A stretch of 64,000 nt of DNA from G001797105 sp964528155 (GTDB taxonomy: Bacteria; Chloroflexota; Anaerolineae; Anaerolineales; E44-bin32): the NCBI GenBank assembly GCA_964528155.1, contig CAZGRL010000008.1:19146-83145 (forward strand), given 5' to 3'. Under the pieces are notes generated by a model that saw only the letters and a program-made list of their open reading frames with translations, did not search any database and was not told where the DNA came from. Every line of letters starts with the position of its first letter. The stretch's first letter is position 1. Below, in pieces: positions 7,141 through 15,795 of the stretch. Made by a program: the position numbers and the translations under genes.

Positions 7141-9543
7141 ATGATCAATCTGACGATCAATGGCCAGAGCCTGGAAGTCCCGGAGAACACAACCGTGTTC
7201 AACGCCGCCGCGAAGGCCGGGATCGTCATCCCAACCCTGTGTCACCACAAGGACCTCACCCCGTTCGGTGGCTGCCGCTTGTGCTCGGTGGATATTCAAG
7301 GGTTGCGCCTCCCGGCAACTGCCTGCACGATGCTCGTCGCCCCCGGGATGGTCGTGCACACAGAGAGCCCTGCGCTCACCCGCTATCGCCGAACGATTCT
7401 TGAACTACTCCTGGTCCGGTTCTACGACGCGGGGTACACCAGCAGCAACGGCTCGCCTGTGCTCGATACCCAGTTCGCCTACTGGGTGGACTACTACGGG
7501 ATCGACATGAAGAGCGCCATGGCGAAAGGGCCGTTCCGTCGCATCGACAGCGATCCCAACCCGTACATCTGGGTCGACAAGAACAAGTGCATCATGTGTA
7601 CGCGCTGCGTGCGCGCTTGCGCCCAGGTTCAGGGGCGCTTCGTATGGACCCAGGCCTATCGCGGCTACGACCTGCGCATCGTCGCCGGGGCGAACACGAC
7701 AATGCTGCAGGCGCGCTGCGAATCGTGCGGTGCTTGCGTGGCACACTGTCCGACCGGGGCCCTGGACAACAAGATGTCCGTCAAGCTAGGCCCGGCCGAC
7801 AGACTGGTGGCTTCGATCTGCCCGTATTGCGGCGTCGGCTGCCGTTTCGACCTGGCGGTGCGCGATGATGTGCCCGGCGGACGGGTCATACGCGTGACCT
7901 CCACCACCAAGGCGTTGGTCAACGGCGATCACCTGTGCGTCAAGGGACGCTACGGCTACGACTTTATCCATTCGCCGAACCGTCTGAAGCGGCCACGCGT
8001 CCGGGAGTACTTGCTCAATCGGACACCACGCCCACGGGACCGCGGCCCCTGGGTGGAGGTGGACTGGGACACCGCGCTGGACGTTGCTGCCGAGGGTCTG
8101 CGCGCTGCCCGCGATCAGCACGCTCCCGCCGGAATCGGCCTGCTGGCGTCGGGCAAGTGCCTGAATGAAGAAAACTACCTCATGAATAAGCTTGCCCGCC
8201 AGGTCTTGGGCACCAACAACATCGATTGCGTAGATCACGCCCATCGCCTCAGCGTGGTTGACGGGGTGGAAAGCGCTCTCGGCCTGCACGCTCAATCGAA
8301 CACGTTGGAGGATGTGGCGGAAGAGGCCAAGTCGATCCTGCTTATCGGATCCAACACCACCGAGCAGCACCCGATATTCGGTGTCAGACTGCGCCTGGCG
8401 GTGCTGCGCAGAGGCTGCAAGCTGGTGGTGGCGCACCCCGAATTCATCAACATGTCGGAATACGCCGCGCTGCGCCTGGTCCACAAGCCTGGCACGGAGG
8501 CGGCGCTGGTCAACGCGTTGATCTGCGTCATCTTGCAGCGCGGCTGGGAGAACCGCGATTTCATCGAGAAACACACGCTCGGGTTCGACGAGTTCAAGCG
8601 CAGCCTGGATGGATCAACGGTCGGCCGCCTGGCCGGGATGAGTGGGGTGGACGAAGAGACCCTGGGCCTGGCCGCCGAGCTCCTTGCGACGGAGCGGCCG
8701 ATGGCGATTGTATGGGGTGCGGACCTTGCGCGCATGCCCGGCGGCCGTGACCATCTCGCCAGCCTGGTCAATCTTCAGTTGCTGCTGGGCAACTTCGGGA
8801 TGCCCGGGGGCGGGCTGATCCCGCTTCGAACTCATAACAACTCGCAGGGTGCGTGTGACATGGGGGGCCACCCGGCTTACTATCCGGGATATCAACCGGC
8901 TGAGAACGAGGCCACTCGTAAGAAGTTCGAGGCCGCCTGGGGAAGAGACTTGCCCACCGCGGCCGGCATGAGCGCGATGCAGATGATGACAGCCGCGGCC
9001 GAAGGTCGGCTACACGCGTTGTATATCCTTGGGGAAGATCTCCCCGGCGGAGCGTCGGACGGCTCGCTCGCGCGGCTAGGCCTGCAGAATTGCGATTTTG
9101 TCGTGCTGGAGGGGGTCCGCGATTCGGAAGCCGCCCATAGCGCCGACGTGCACCTGCCCGGAGTGACCTTCGCCGAAAAGACCGGATCGTTCACAAACAC
9201 GGAGCGGCGTGTCCAGATGGTTCGCCAGGCAATCGCGCCGCTGGGCGAGTCGCGTCCGGATTGGCAGATCATCACGGATCTCGCCCGGAGGATCATCACG
9301 GGTGAGGCCGACGGCGAATACGGCGCGTGGGATTACACCGAAACCTCGCAGATCATGACCGAGGTGGCCGCTCTCATGCCCATCTACGCCGGGATTTCTT
9401 ATGATCGCCTAGAGCATAATGACTGTCCGCACTGGCCGGTGAAGAACATAACCCACGCCGGAACGCCGATACTCTCGGTCGGTGATTTCCGGGATGCTCG
9501 GGGCCGGTTTACACCCATCGGGCATGAAGTTGCTGAGGCCTGA
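7141..9543 (+). CDS. NuoG/FdhA-like iron-sulfur molybdopterin-fold subunit, catalytic residue lost
   Basis: The 800-residue protein has an N-terminal [2Fe-2S] domain (CHHKDLTPFGGCRLC), two [4Fe-4S] motifs (CIMCTRCVRAC and CESCGACVAHCP), and a molybdopterin-oxidoreductase domain with its own [4Fe-4S] site (CPYCGVGCRFD, LCVKG). The domain is closest to formate dehydrogenase alpha. FdhF-equivalent Lys (LCVKG) and Arg (PLRTHNNSQG) are kept. However, the Sec/Cys position reads DHAHRLS, with A367 in front of H368. The NuoG-type His/Cys3 cluster is replaced by LLVRFYDAGYTSSNG. The chain ends where the C-terminal molybdopterin-dinucleotide-binding domain would begin. It is probably an electron-transfer or structural subunit and not a formate dehydrogenase. 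Confidence 0.88.
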   Translation: MINLTINGQSLEVPENTTVFNAAAKAGIVIPTLCHHKDLTPFGGCRLCSVDIQGLRLPATACTMLVAPGMVVHTESPALTRYRRTILELLLVRFYDAGYTSSNGSPVLDTQFAYWVDYYGIDMKSAMAKGPFRRIDSDPNPYIWVDKNKCIMCTRCVRACAQVQGRFVWTQAYRGYDLRIVAGANTTMLQARCESCGACVAHCPTGALDNKMSVKLGPADRLVASICPYCGVGCRFDLAVRDDVPGGRVIRVTSTTKALVNGDHLCVKGRYGYDFIHSPNRLKRPRVREYLLNRTPRPRDRGPWVEVDWDTALDVAAEGLRAARDQHAPAGIGLLASGKCLNEENYLMNKLARQVLGTNNIDCVDHAHRLSVVDGVESALGLHAQSNTLEDVAEEAKSILLIGSNTTEQHPIFGVRLRLAVLRRGCKLVVAHPEFINMSEYAALRLVHKPGTEAALVNALICVILQRGWENRDFIEKHTLGFDEFKRSLDGSTVGRLAGMSGVDEETLGLAAELLATERPMAIVWGADLARMPGGRDHLASLVNLQLLLGNFGMPGGGLIPLRTHNNSQGACDMGGHPAYYPGYQPAENEATRKKFEAAWGRDLPTAAGMSAMQMMTAAAEGRLHALYILGEDLPGGASDGSLARLGLQNCDFVVLEGVRDSEAAHSADVHLPGVTFAEKTGSFTNTERRVQMVRQAIAPLGESRPDWQIITDLARRIITGEADGEYGAWDYTETSQIMTEVAALMPIYAGISYDRLEHNDCPHWPVKNITHAGTPILSVGDFRDARGRFTPIGHEVAEA

Positions 9544-9768
9544 CGTGCACATGGGCTAGACGAGGCAGACTGCGAGCGGGTTAATAGACCGCGACAACTC
9601 CCAGGGGGACGTCCCATTGGGTCACCATGAGGGTTCCTCGCTCGGCACCAACCGCCGAGCTCAGGTTGACATGGCTGTGGCAGTCGCAAAGCCGACAGCT
9701 CGAAGGCTACAACCGCTCCCCTTCGCCCTTCGCAAGGCTGTGCTATCTGTGCCGTAGGACTGCGATAA

Positions 9769-9848
9769 TCCGCCATTCCGACCCGAATGATCCCTCCACG
9801 TGAAACGCTTCGGGGTTTCTTTGCCACCTTCGGGGGGTCAGAATGACA
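9769..9848 (-). repeat. Extragenic repeat, copy 1 (inverted)
   Basis: Read on the minus strand this begins TGTCATTCTGA and ends near TTCGGGTCGGAATGGCGGAT. It resembles the copy at 9889-9976 in opposite orientation. Elements starting TGTCATTC(C/T)GAGCG are widespread extragenic repeats in many bacterial genomes, from general knowledge. Internal parts of the two copies have diverged. Confidence 0.6.
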
Positions 9849-9888
9849 CAATGAGGAGGACTCCGCGTTCCTCAGTTCCCACCAACCT

Positions 9889-9976
9889 TGTCATTCCGAG
9901 TGAGCCGCCAGGCGACGAGCGAGGAATCCCCGAAACCCTGCCCAGGAGGACGCGGTTCGGGTCGGAGTGGCGGATC
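9889..9976 (+). repeat. Extragenic repeat, copy 2
   Basis: This copy begins TGTCATTCCGAG, passes through GAGCGAGGAATCCCCGAAA and ends TTCGGGTCGGAGTGGCGGAT. It faces copy 1 across a 40-base gap, so the pair could fold into a large stem. No coding potential is evident. Confidence 0.6.
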
Positions 9977-10038
9977 TTGGTTGCCCAAATCGCACGCGCC
10001 CCCCATCCATCATACGTACAGCCTCTCGACAACGCGTG

Positions 10039-10044
10039 TATACT
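10039..10044 (+). promoter_or_regulatory. Probable -10 box of the cobalamin uptake operon
   Basis: TATACT lies about 30 bases before the riboswitch aptamer. No clear -35 TTGACA is visible at the usual spacing, so the assignment rests on the -10 match and on position. Confidence 0.4.
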
Positions 10045-10069
10045 ATTGAACACAACTGAATAGAGACCA

Positions 10070-10225
10070 GTCTGGGCGCCCAACCCCCCGGATGGGAGGG
10101 CTTGAAGGCGAAGCCGGTGCGACTCGTTCGATGTCAGGAACGGGTCCAGTCCGGCGCTGACCCGCAACTGTAGTCCGCCAACGCGGAAAGCCAGGACGCC
10201 CGCCCCGGCTGGGTTCTCCATACAC
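10070..10225 (+). ncRNA. Cobalamin (B12) riboswitch
   Basis: The leader contains the conserved cobalamin aptamer blocks in order: AAGCCGGTGCGACTC, then CCGGCGCTGACCCGCAACTG with the B12-box-like part, then AAAGCCAGGACGCCCGCC. It precedes a terminator hairpin and the btuFCD operon, which is the expected target. High cobalamin would favour termination and shut off uptake. The outer boundaries are approximate because the peripheral P1 stem was judged by eye. Confidence 0.9.
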
Positions 10226-10276
10226 CTCGAGGAAAGGGGGTGGGGAAATCGCCGGGGAACGGCGAAAAGCAAGATC

Positions 10277-10304
10277 AACCCCCTGTCACAAGGCAGGGGG
10301 TTTT
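10277..10304 (+). terminator. Riboswitch-controlled intrinsic terminator
   Basis: A 9-bp stem, AACCCCCTG pairing with CAGGGGGTT across an 8-base loop, runs straight into TTTT. It lies between the aptamer and the start of btuF, as expected of the expression platform of a transcriptional cobalamin switch. Confidence 0.8.
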
Positions 10305-10351
10305 CTGCGTCAGGGGGAGCCGATAAGAACAAGATATCTCAGGAGAAAGCC

Positions 10352-11353
10352 ATGACCATCCTTCGAACGCATTCAGGACGTGCGATATCGACCATGGCGC
10401 TCAGTGTCATCCTGAGCGTGGCCTGTGCCGGATCGCCACAGCCGACGCCCGGCCCTACAGCGCCCCCCGTGGCAGGGCCGACATCCACCAGCGCACCGTC
10501 TCCGACCGCGACCGAGCCACCTCAATCCATCTCGCTCACGGACGGACTCGGGCGTACGGTCACGCTGGATGCGCCGGCCGGACGGATCGTCTCCATGGCC
10601 CCGTCCAACACGGAGATCCTCTTCGCTCTGGGGGCAGGGCAGACGGTCGTCGGGAGAGATGATTTTTCGGACTACCCTGAGGCCGCACTGGACATCCCCT
10701 CGGTCGGGGGCGGCTTCGGTGAGTACAACACCGAAGCGATCGTCTCCCTCCGACCCGACCTTGTGCTGGCCGGGGGGATCAACTCACCCGACCAGGTTCA
10801 GACCCTCGAAGATCTTGGCCTGTCTGCGTACGTGGTCTCCAATCCAATGGATTTCGACGGGCTGTACGCCAATCTGGAGGCGGTTGGGACGTTGACCGGC
10901 CACCAGGCGGAGGCCGAGGAGCTAGTGCATCAGCTTCGCAATCGCGTGGGCACGATCACTGAGCAGTTGGCCGGCGCGCCTGAGGTGCGGGTTTTCTTCG
11001 AGGTCGACGGGACGGATCCGACAGCCCCCTGGTCGACGGGTACCGATACATTTCAGGACTATCTGATCCGGCTCGCCGGTGGCGAGAATGTCGTCAGCTT
11101 CGAAGGCTGGGGTCAGGTAAACCTGGAGGATTTGATCGCCAGTGATCCGCAAGTGATTCTGTTCAGCGCTGCTCCGTACATCCCGACGACCGTCGAGTCG
11201 ATCGGTGAGCGGCCGGGCTGGTCTGCGATCACGGCGGTGAAGCAGGGTGCGGTCTACGGCATCGACACCGATCTGACCGACCTACCCGGGCCGCGGTTGG
11301 TGGACGGCTTTGAGGCGATCAGCCGAGGCGTCCACCCAGAGGTCTTCAAGTGA
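10352..11353 (+). CDS. btuF: Cobalamin/corrinoid ABC transporter substrate-binding lipoprotein
   Basis: This 333-residue protein has a lipoprotein-type signal ending in SVACAGS. A proline/threonine-rich linker follows, then a helical-backbone metal-receptor (BtuF/TroA-like) domain with VSMAPSNTEILFALGAG and a C-terminal GPRLVDGFEAI. It would sit on the outer face of the membrane and deliver corrinoids to BtuC. The ATG follows AGGAGA. The cobalamin riboswitch directly upstream makes a B12 ligand far more likely than siderophore, which the sequence alone would also allow. btuC begins 4 bases downstream. Confidence 0.88.
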   Translation: MTILRTHSGRAISTMALSVILSVACAGSPQPTPGPTAPPVAGPTSTSAPSPTATEPPQSISLTDGLGRTVTLDAPAGRIVSMAPSNTEILFALGAGQTVVGRDDFSDYPEAALDIPSVGGGFGEYNTEAIVSLRPDLVLAGGINSPDQVQTLEDLGLSAYVVSNPMDFDGLYANLEAVGTLTGHQAEAEELVHQLRNRVGTITEQLAGAPEVRVFFEVDGTDPTAPWSTGTDTFQDYLIRLAGGENVVSFEGWGQVNLEDLIASDPQVILFSAAPYIPTTVESIGERPGWSAITAVKQGAVYGIDTDLTDLPGPRLVDGFEAISRGVHPEVFK

Positions 11354-11357
11354 CGGG

Positions 11358-12437
11358 ATGAGCCAGACAGCGAGCCAGGACCCGCAGGGTTACGACCTCG
11401 CGTCACCCAGGGGCGATCTCGCACCGTGGATTGTCACTATCGGAGTCCTGCTGGGTGCCGCGCTGCTGAGCGCAGCAGTAGGGTCGGTCGACATCCCTCC
11501 GCGTGACGTGATCCGAATCTTGCTGGCTCAGTTGCCGGGCGTGCACATCACGCCCGATTGGCCGGAGACATTCGCCACAATCCTGCTCGATATCCGTCTG
11601 CCGGGGATGGCGCTCACGATTCTCACGGGCATGGCGCTGGGCGCCAGCGGCGCAGCTTATCAAGGTCTGTTCCGCAATCCACTGGCGGATCCGTACATCC
11701 TGGGAGTCGCCGCCGGCGCCGGGCTTGGAGCCGTGATGGCTATCAGCTTCGGCTGGGCGGCGACGAGTCTGGGATTGTCGATCATCCCGATGGTTGCCTT
11801 CGTCGGCGGGCTGGCGGCTGTGGGATTGGTGTATGCTTTGGCGCGCGTCGGACGGACCACGCCGACGACCACGCTGATCCTGGCGGGCGTGGCGGTCAAC
11901 TCCTTCGTCGTCGCACTCACCAGTCTGGTCATGCTGCTCTCGAGCCAGGAGCTGAGGCGTGCGCTGGTTTGGCTGCTTGGCGGCTTCTCGATGGGCGGCT
12001 GGCCCCCGGTGACCTCGTCGCTTCCCTATCTCATCGTCGGCATCACCCTGCTCTCCTTATTGGGCCGGCCGCTGAACGTGTTGCAGTTCGGTGACGAACA
12101 AGCGCAACAGCTCGGCCTCAACGTCGATCGTTTCAAGCTGGTGATGGTCGTCGCCGCCTCGTTGGTGGCAGCGACGGCTGTCGCCTTCGCCGGCATCATC
12201 GGCTTCGTCGGGCTGGTCGTTCCGCATATCGTTCGGCTGCTTTGGGGGCCGGATCATCGCCGTCTGATCCCACTCGCAGCCATCGGCGGTGGGGCATTCT
12301 TGCTTTGCGCCGACGTCATCGCCCGGACGGTGATGGCTCCGCGCACATTGCCTGTCGGGATCGTCACTGCCATGGTCGGGGCCCCGTTCTTCTTGTGGCT
12401 GCTGCGCCGCGCCCGCAGAGAGTTGAGGGTCTGGTGA
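11358..12437 (+). CDS. btuC: Cobalamin ABC transporter permease (FecCD/BtuC family)
   Basis: This 359-residue polytopic protein shows FecCD-family motifs such as RLPGMALTILTGMALGASGAAYQ near the first third, NPLADPYILG, and GFVGLVVPHIVRLLWGPDHR near the end. About ten membrane spans are expected, and it should work as a homodimer. I use the ATG at 11358. The alternative start at 11310 lies inside btuF. Its stop overlaps the btuD start (TGATG), so the three genes form a tight operon behind the riboswitch. Confidence 0.9.
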   Translation: MSQTASQDPQGYDLASPRGDLAPWIVTIGVLLGAALLSAAVGSVDIPPRDVIRILLAQLPGVHITPDWPETFATILLDIRLPGMALTILTGMALGASGAAYQGLFRNPLADPYILGVAAGAGLGAVMAISFGWAATSLGLSIIPMVAFVGGLAAVGLVYALARVGRTTPTTTLILAGVAVNSFVVALTSLVMLLSSQELRRALVWLLGGFSMGGWPPVTSSLPYLIVGITLLSLLGRPLNVLQFGDEQAQQLGLNVDRFKLVMVVAASLVAATAVAFAGIIGFVGLVVPHIVRLLWGPDHRRLIPLAAIGGGAFLLCADVIARTVMAPRTLPVGIVTAMVGAPFFLWLLRRARRELRVW

Positions 12438-13243
12438 TGCCGACCCTCCGATTCAACAAGGCGACCTTCGGGTATGGGAAGCGGCCGGTCCTGACCGGGA
12501 TTGACCTCGAAGTGCGAGCGGGGGAGATTGTGGCCGTCGTCGGGCCCAACGGTGTCGGCAAGTCGACCATCATCCGTGCCGTGAGTGGGGTGATCCCCAT
12601 CACCAATACTCAGCTGGCCGTCGACGACAGGGACCTCTCGAGGCTTTCATCAGCGGAGCGGGCGCGCTTGATCGCCGTTGTCCCACAGGCCGTACGACTA
12701 CCGCCGGCGTTCACTGCACTGGAAGTCGTCCTCATGGGGCGAACCCCCTACCTGAGCTGGCTCGACCGGGAGTCCTCGGCCGATCGCGCCATCGCCTTGA
12801 CGGCGATGGAGCGGACCCAGGTGGTCGATCTCGCCGATCGGATGGTGGGCGAGCTATCGGGTGGCGAACAGCAGCGGATCATGGTCGCCCGGGCGCTGGC
12901 TCAGTCGGCCCCGATCCTGCTGCTCGACGAACCGACCGCCCACCTCGACCTGCGCCATCAAGATGTCGTTCTACGGCTGGTGCGCTCGTTGGCCGATGAT
13001 GCGGGCCTGGCCGTCCTGGCAGCGCTGCACGACCTCAATCTGGTGGCGCGTTTCGCCGATCGGGTGGCGCTGCTGTCGAACGGCCGGCTGGAGCGCGTGG
13101 GTGAACCGGAAGAGGTCCTCACTCCATCGATCCTGGCGCCGGTGTACGGGATCGGCATCCAGGTTGTGGCCCATCCGGTCGATGGGCGGCCGCTGGTGCT
13201 TGCCGGAGGCGACATCGAACTACCTCCTCCTGGGGTTCCGTAG
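12437..13243 (+). CDS. btuD: Cobalamin ABC transporter ATPase
   Basis: The 268-residue ATPase has Walker A GPNGVGKST, signature LSGGEQQRIMVARAL and Walker B ILLLDEPTAHLD followed by a switch His in LAALHDLN. It belongs to the FepC/BtuD class that powers FecCD permeases. I use the ATG at 12437, which overlaps the btuC stop. The open frame continues 65 codons upstream only as overlap with btuC. Confidence 0.92.
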   Translation: MPTLRFNKATFGYGKRPVLTGIDLEVRAGEIVAVVGPNGVGKSTIIRAVSGVIPITNTQLAVDDRDLSRLSSAERARLIAVVPQAVRLPPAFTALEVVLMGRTPYLSWLDRESSADRAIALTAMERTQVVDLADRMVGELSGGEQQRIMVARALAQSAPILLLDEPTAHLDLRHQDVVLRLVRSLADDAGLAVLAALHDLNLVARFADRVALLSNGRLERVGEPEEVLTPSILAPVYGIGIQVVAHPVDGRPLVLAGGDIELPPPGVP

Positions 13244-13357
13244 CGGATAAATGTCACTTGAGTCGTCCAATCTCATTTGCCATACTCGGATCGCGGGCGG
13301 ATGGCCTTCGGTCGGCCTGACTGCCGGGCGGCCGAGCAGGTAGGTGAGGTTCCGACT

Positions 13358-14973
13358 TTGAGTTCAGAGAAGAACGGTCTCGTCCATTCTCTTTCGCTGG
13401 TCCGTGCGAAGATTGCGGGGATGTTCCTGGCTGTCCCGGTGCGTATCAAGATCGCCGGGATCATGCTCTTGCCCGTCTTGATCCTGGGCTTCAGCCTCAA
13501 TTATTGGATCCGAACCGGCCTTTCGGACTGGCTCTCGTGGTTGCTCGACTCGAACCGAGTGCGCGTCGCCATGCAGGCCGGATCTCGGAGCGTGCTCCTG
13601 GTAACCGCGTTGGCCGCGATCGTTTCCATCCTCTTGACGTATGTCCTGATGCTCCTGCTCACCCAGCCGCTGCTCGAGCTTCGCCAGATCGTCCGCCGCA
13701 TCGGTCAGGGCGATCTGTCTTCGCGAGCCAAAGTCTGGGCACATGATGAGATCGGCGAGGTCGGTCGCGAAGTGAATCACATGGTGGAGCGTCTGGCGGA
13801 GGCCCATCAAGACCAACTTGATAAGAACCGCCGGCTCAAGGCGCTCAATCACGTCGCCACTTCCGTTGGACGCGATCTCGACCTGAATGTCGTCCTCGAT
13901 GTCGCCCTGCGTTCGACTCTCGATGTCATGGAGCTCGAGCAGGGCTGGATCTTTCTCAAGGAGCCCGGCTCCGACCGGTTTCACCTGGCGTCGAACGTCG
14001 GTCTTGACCCTGACGAAGTGGCCTCCCTGGAAGACACAAACGGGGAACCATGCCAATGTCAGCGGTCGCTGATGCGAGGCGAGTTGGCGGGTCGGGCGAT
14101 CCTGCGCGAGTGCGGGAACGAGGCGCTACGATCGAACGGGAGCAGCGGCCCGGTGCGCCACATCAGCATCCCGATCACCGCACGTGGATCGGCGTTCGGG
14201 GTGATGAATCTCCGATGGCTTCCACCCTCCGAGCCCGGGCATGAGGACATCGAGCTTCTCTCGACCATCGGCGCGCAAATCTCCGAAGCCGTCGCCAACG
14301 CCCGTCTGCACGCGACGGTGCGCGAGAAGGAAGCCGCCCGCCGTGTCCTGTTGGCGGCATTGATGAAGGCCCAGGAGGATGAGCGTTTGAGGCTTGCGCG
14401 CGAGCTTCACGACGGCGCCGGTCAGGCGTTGACGAGCCTGCTCGTTCGTCTCAAGGCGATGGAGGATCCGGGGGACGATCGGGATATTGCCGGGATGTTT
14501 CGGCGACGATCGAGCGAGTTCGGGGCATCGCCTATCGTCTCAGGCCGGCGGCGCTGGAGGAGCTTGGGCTCGAAGTCGCCTTGAGGACTCTTGCCGAGGA
14601 CATGACCGGGGAAGCGGGCCTGGAGCTGCGTTTCGATTCGAGCCTGGGCAAGGCACGCTTCCCCGAAGAAGTCGAGACCACCCTGTACCGAATAGCCCAG
14701 GAGGGCCTGACCAATATCGTCCGACACGCTGATTGTCGATCCGTGCACATTGAGCTCATCCGCCTCCCATATGCAGCCTGCCTGCAAATCGAAGACGACG
14801 GCTGTGGATTCAATCCAGATGAGCTCGCCCGCGCCGGTGGAGCCCGGAGCCTGGGATTGATCGGCATCCGGGAGCGGGCTGAAATCCTCGGCGGATCGGT
14901 GGCCGTCTTGTCCGCCCCCCACTCGGGAACCAGTCTCCAAGTCCGAATCCCACTTCTCGAGGAAGGCCGGTGA
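13358..14973 (+). pseudogene. NarX-like sensor histidine kinase, interrupted by a frameshift
   Basis: Two overlapping frames together encode one kinase. The first has two N-terminal membrane spans, a HAMP segment (LLTQPLLELRQIVRRIGQGD), a GAF domain and the HisKA_3 phosphoacceptor RLARELHDGAGQ, ending at 14584. From about 14500 the homology moves to another frame (IERVRGIAYRLRPAALEELG), which carries the HATPase N-box EGLTNIVRHA and DDGCGFNPDE. The shift lies at about 14485-14510. It may be a sequencing error or a real lesion. I prefer the TTG at 13358 behind GTGAGGT; an ATG exists at 13277. The response regulator overlaps its end by 4 bases, so the pair is a two-component system placed just before rdhA. 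Confidence 0.8.
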
Positions 14974-15629
14974 GCGACGGTCCGATCGGGGTATTCCAGG
15001 CGGACGACCATCAGGTTCTGCGTGAAGGGTTGCGGACGTTACTGGAGAGGCAGCCGGACATCGTCGTCGTCGGAGAGGCGGAAACCGGGAGGGCGACCGT
15101 CGAACAGGTTCAGAAGACCGAGCCCGACGTGCTCGTCCTTGACCTGGGCATGTCCGATATGAACGGCTTCGAGGTCATGCGCGAGCTGAGCCGCCTGAAG
15201 TCAGCCACGCGCATCGTCGTCCTTTCGATGCACAGCGGAAGAGACTTCGTCATGCAGGCGCTGCGAGCTGGGTGCCACGGCTTCGTCCCGAAATCCTCGA
15301 CCCACACCCATCTGATCCAGGCAATCCGCGCCACGTACGCCGGGGAACGCTTCCTCGATCCGAGCGCCACGACCGCGGTCGTGGCCGAGCTGCTGGACCG
15401 CGGAGAGGAATCCCGGCTCCTCGAACAACTGTCGCAGCGAGAGACCGAGGTCCTGAAGTTGACTGCGCTTGGGTACACGAGCCGGGACATCGGCGAACGC
15501 CTGGCCTTGAGCCCGAAGACGGTCGAGACTTACCGCCAGCGGGCGATGACCAAGCTCGGCCTGGAACAGCGCGCCGACCTGGTCCGCTTCGCTCTTCGGG
15601 CAGGCTTGCTGCGAAACACTGCCGAGTAA
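14970..15629 (+). CDS. NarL/FixJ-family response regulator
   Basis: This 219-residue protein has a receiver domain with acidic ADDH, phosphoacceptor D58 in VLVLDLG and the conserved Lys in GFVPKSS. A C-terminal LuxR-type helix-turn-helix follows (LSQRETEVLKL, SPKTVETYRQRAM). The GTG start overlaps the kinase stop. Kinase-regulator pairs beside rdhA are common in organohalide respirers, so it may control the dehalogenase operon. That is inference from position. Confidence 0.9.
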   Translation: MSDGPIGVFQADDHQVLREGLRTLLERQPDIVVVGEAETGRATVEQVQKTEPDVLVLDLGMSDMNGFEVMRELSRLKSATRIVVLSMHSGRDFVMQALRAGCHGFVPKSSTHTHLIQAIRATYAGERFLDPSATTAVVAELLDRGEESRLLEQLSQRETEVLKLTALGYTSRDIGERLALSPKTVETYRQRAMTKLGLEQRADLVRFALRAGLLRNTAE

Positions 15630-15795
15630 CCCCACTTCCTGACCCCCTGATCTGCTACAGCAAGCCCCGCCCGGGTGTCAGGAAATCCCCCACAAGACCG
15701 CTCGTCTTTCCCGATACGCTCCTTCGTCACGCCGTGCTACGGTTTCTATGAACTCTTGGCGCATAGGATGTTCGATTCATGAACAGGAGGAAAGC

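Larger units (their letters stand above)
9544..10038. other. Non-coding spacer between hydrogenase and cobalamin operons
   Basis: I find no convincing gene in these roughly 500 bases. A 7-bp stem-loop (GCTCGGC / GCCGAGC, 9640-9660) could end the hydrogenase transcript but lacks a T-run. The rest holds a pair of related extragenic repeats in opposite orientation, listed separately, and then the promoter region of the riboswitch. Confidence 0.6.

Noticed and set aside
7141..9543. Calling this gene a functional formate dehydrogenase
   Set aside because: The Sec/Cys position is Ala and the C-terminal domain is missing, so the name would mislead even though the fold is FdhA-like.
14581..14973. 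The ATPase half of the kinase as an independent anti-sigma-type gene
   Set aside because: It starts in mid-domain, has no ribosome site, and the missing part is encoded directly upstream in another frame.
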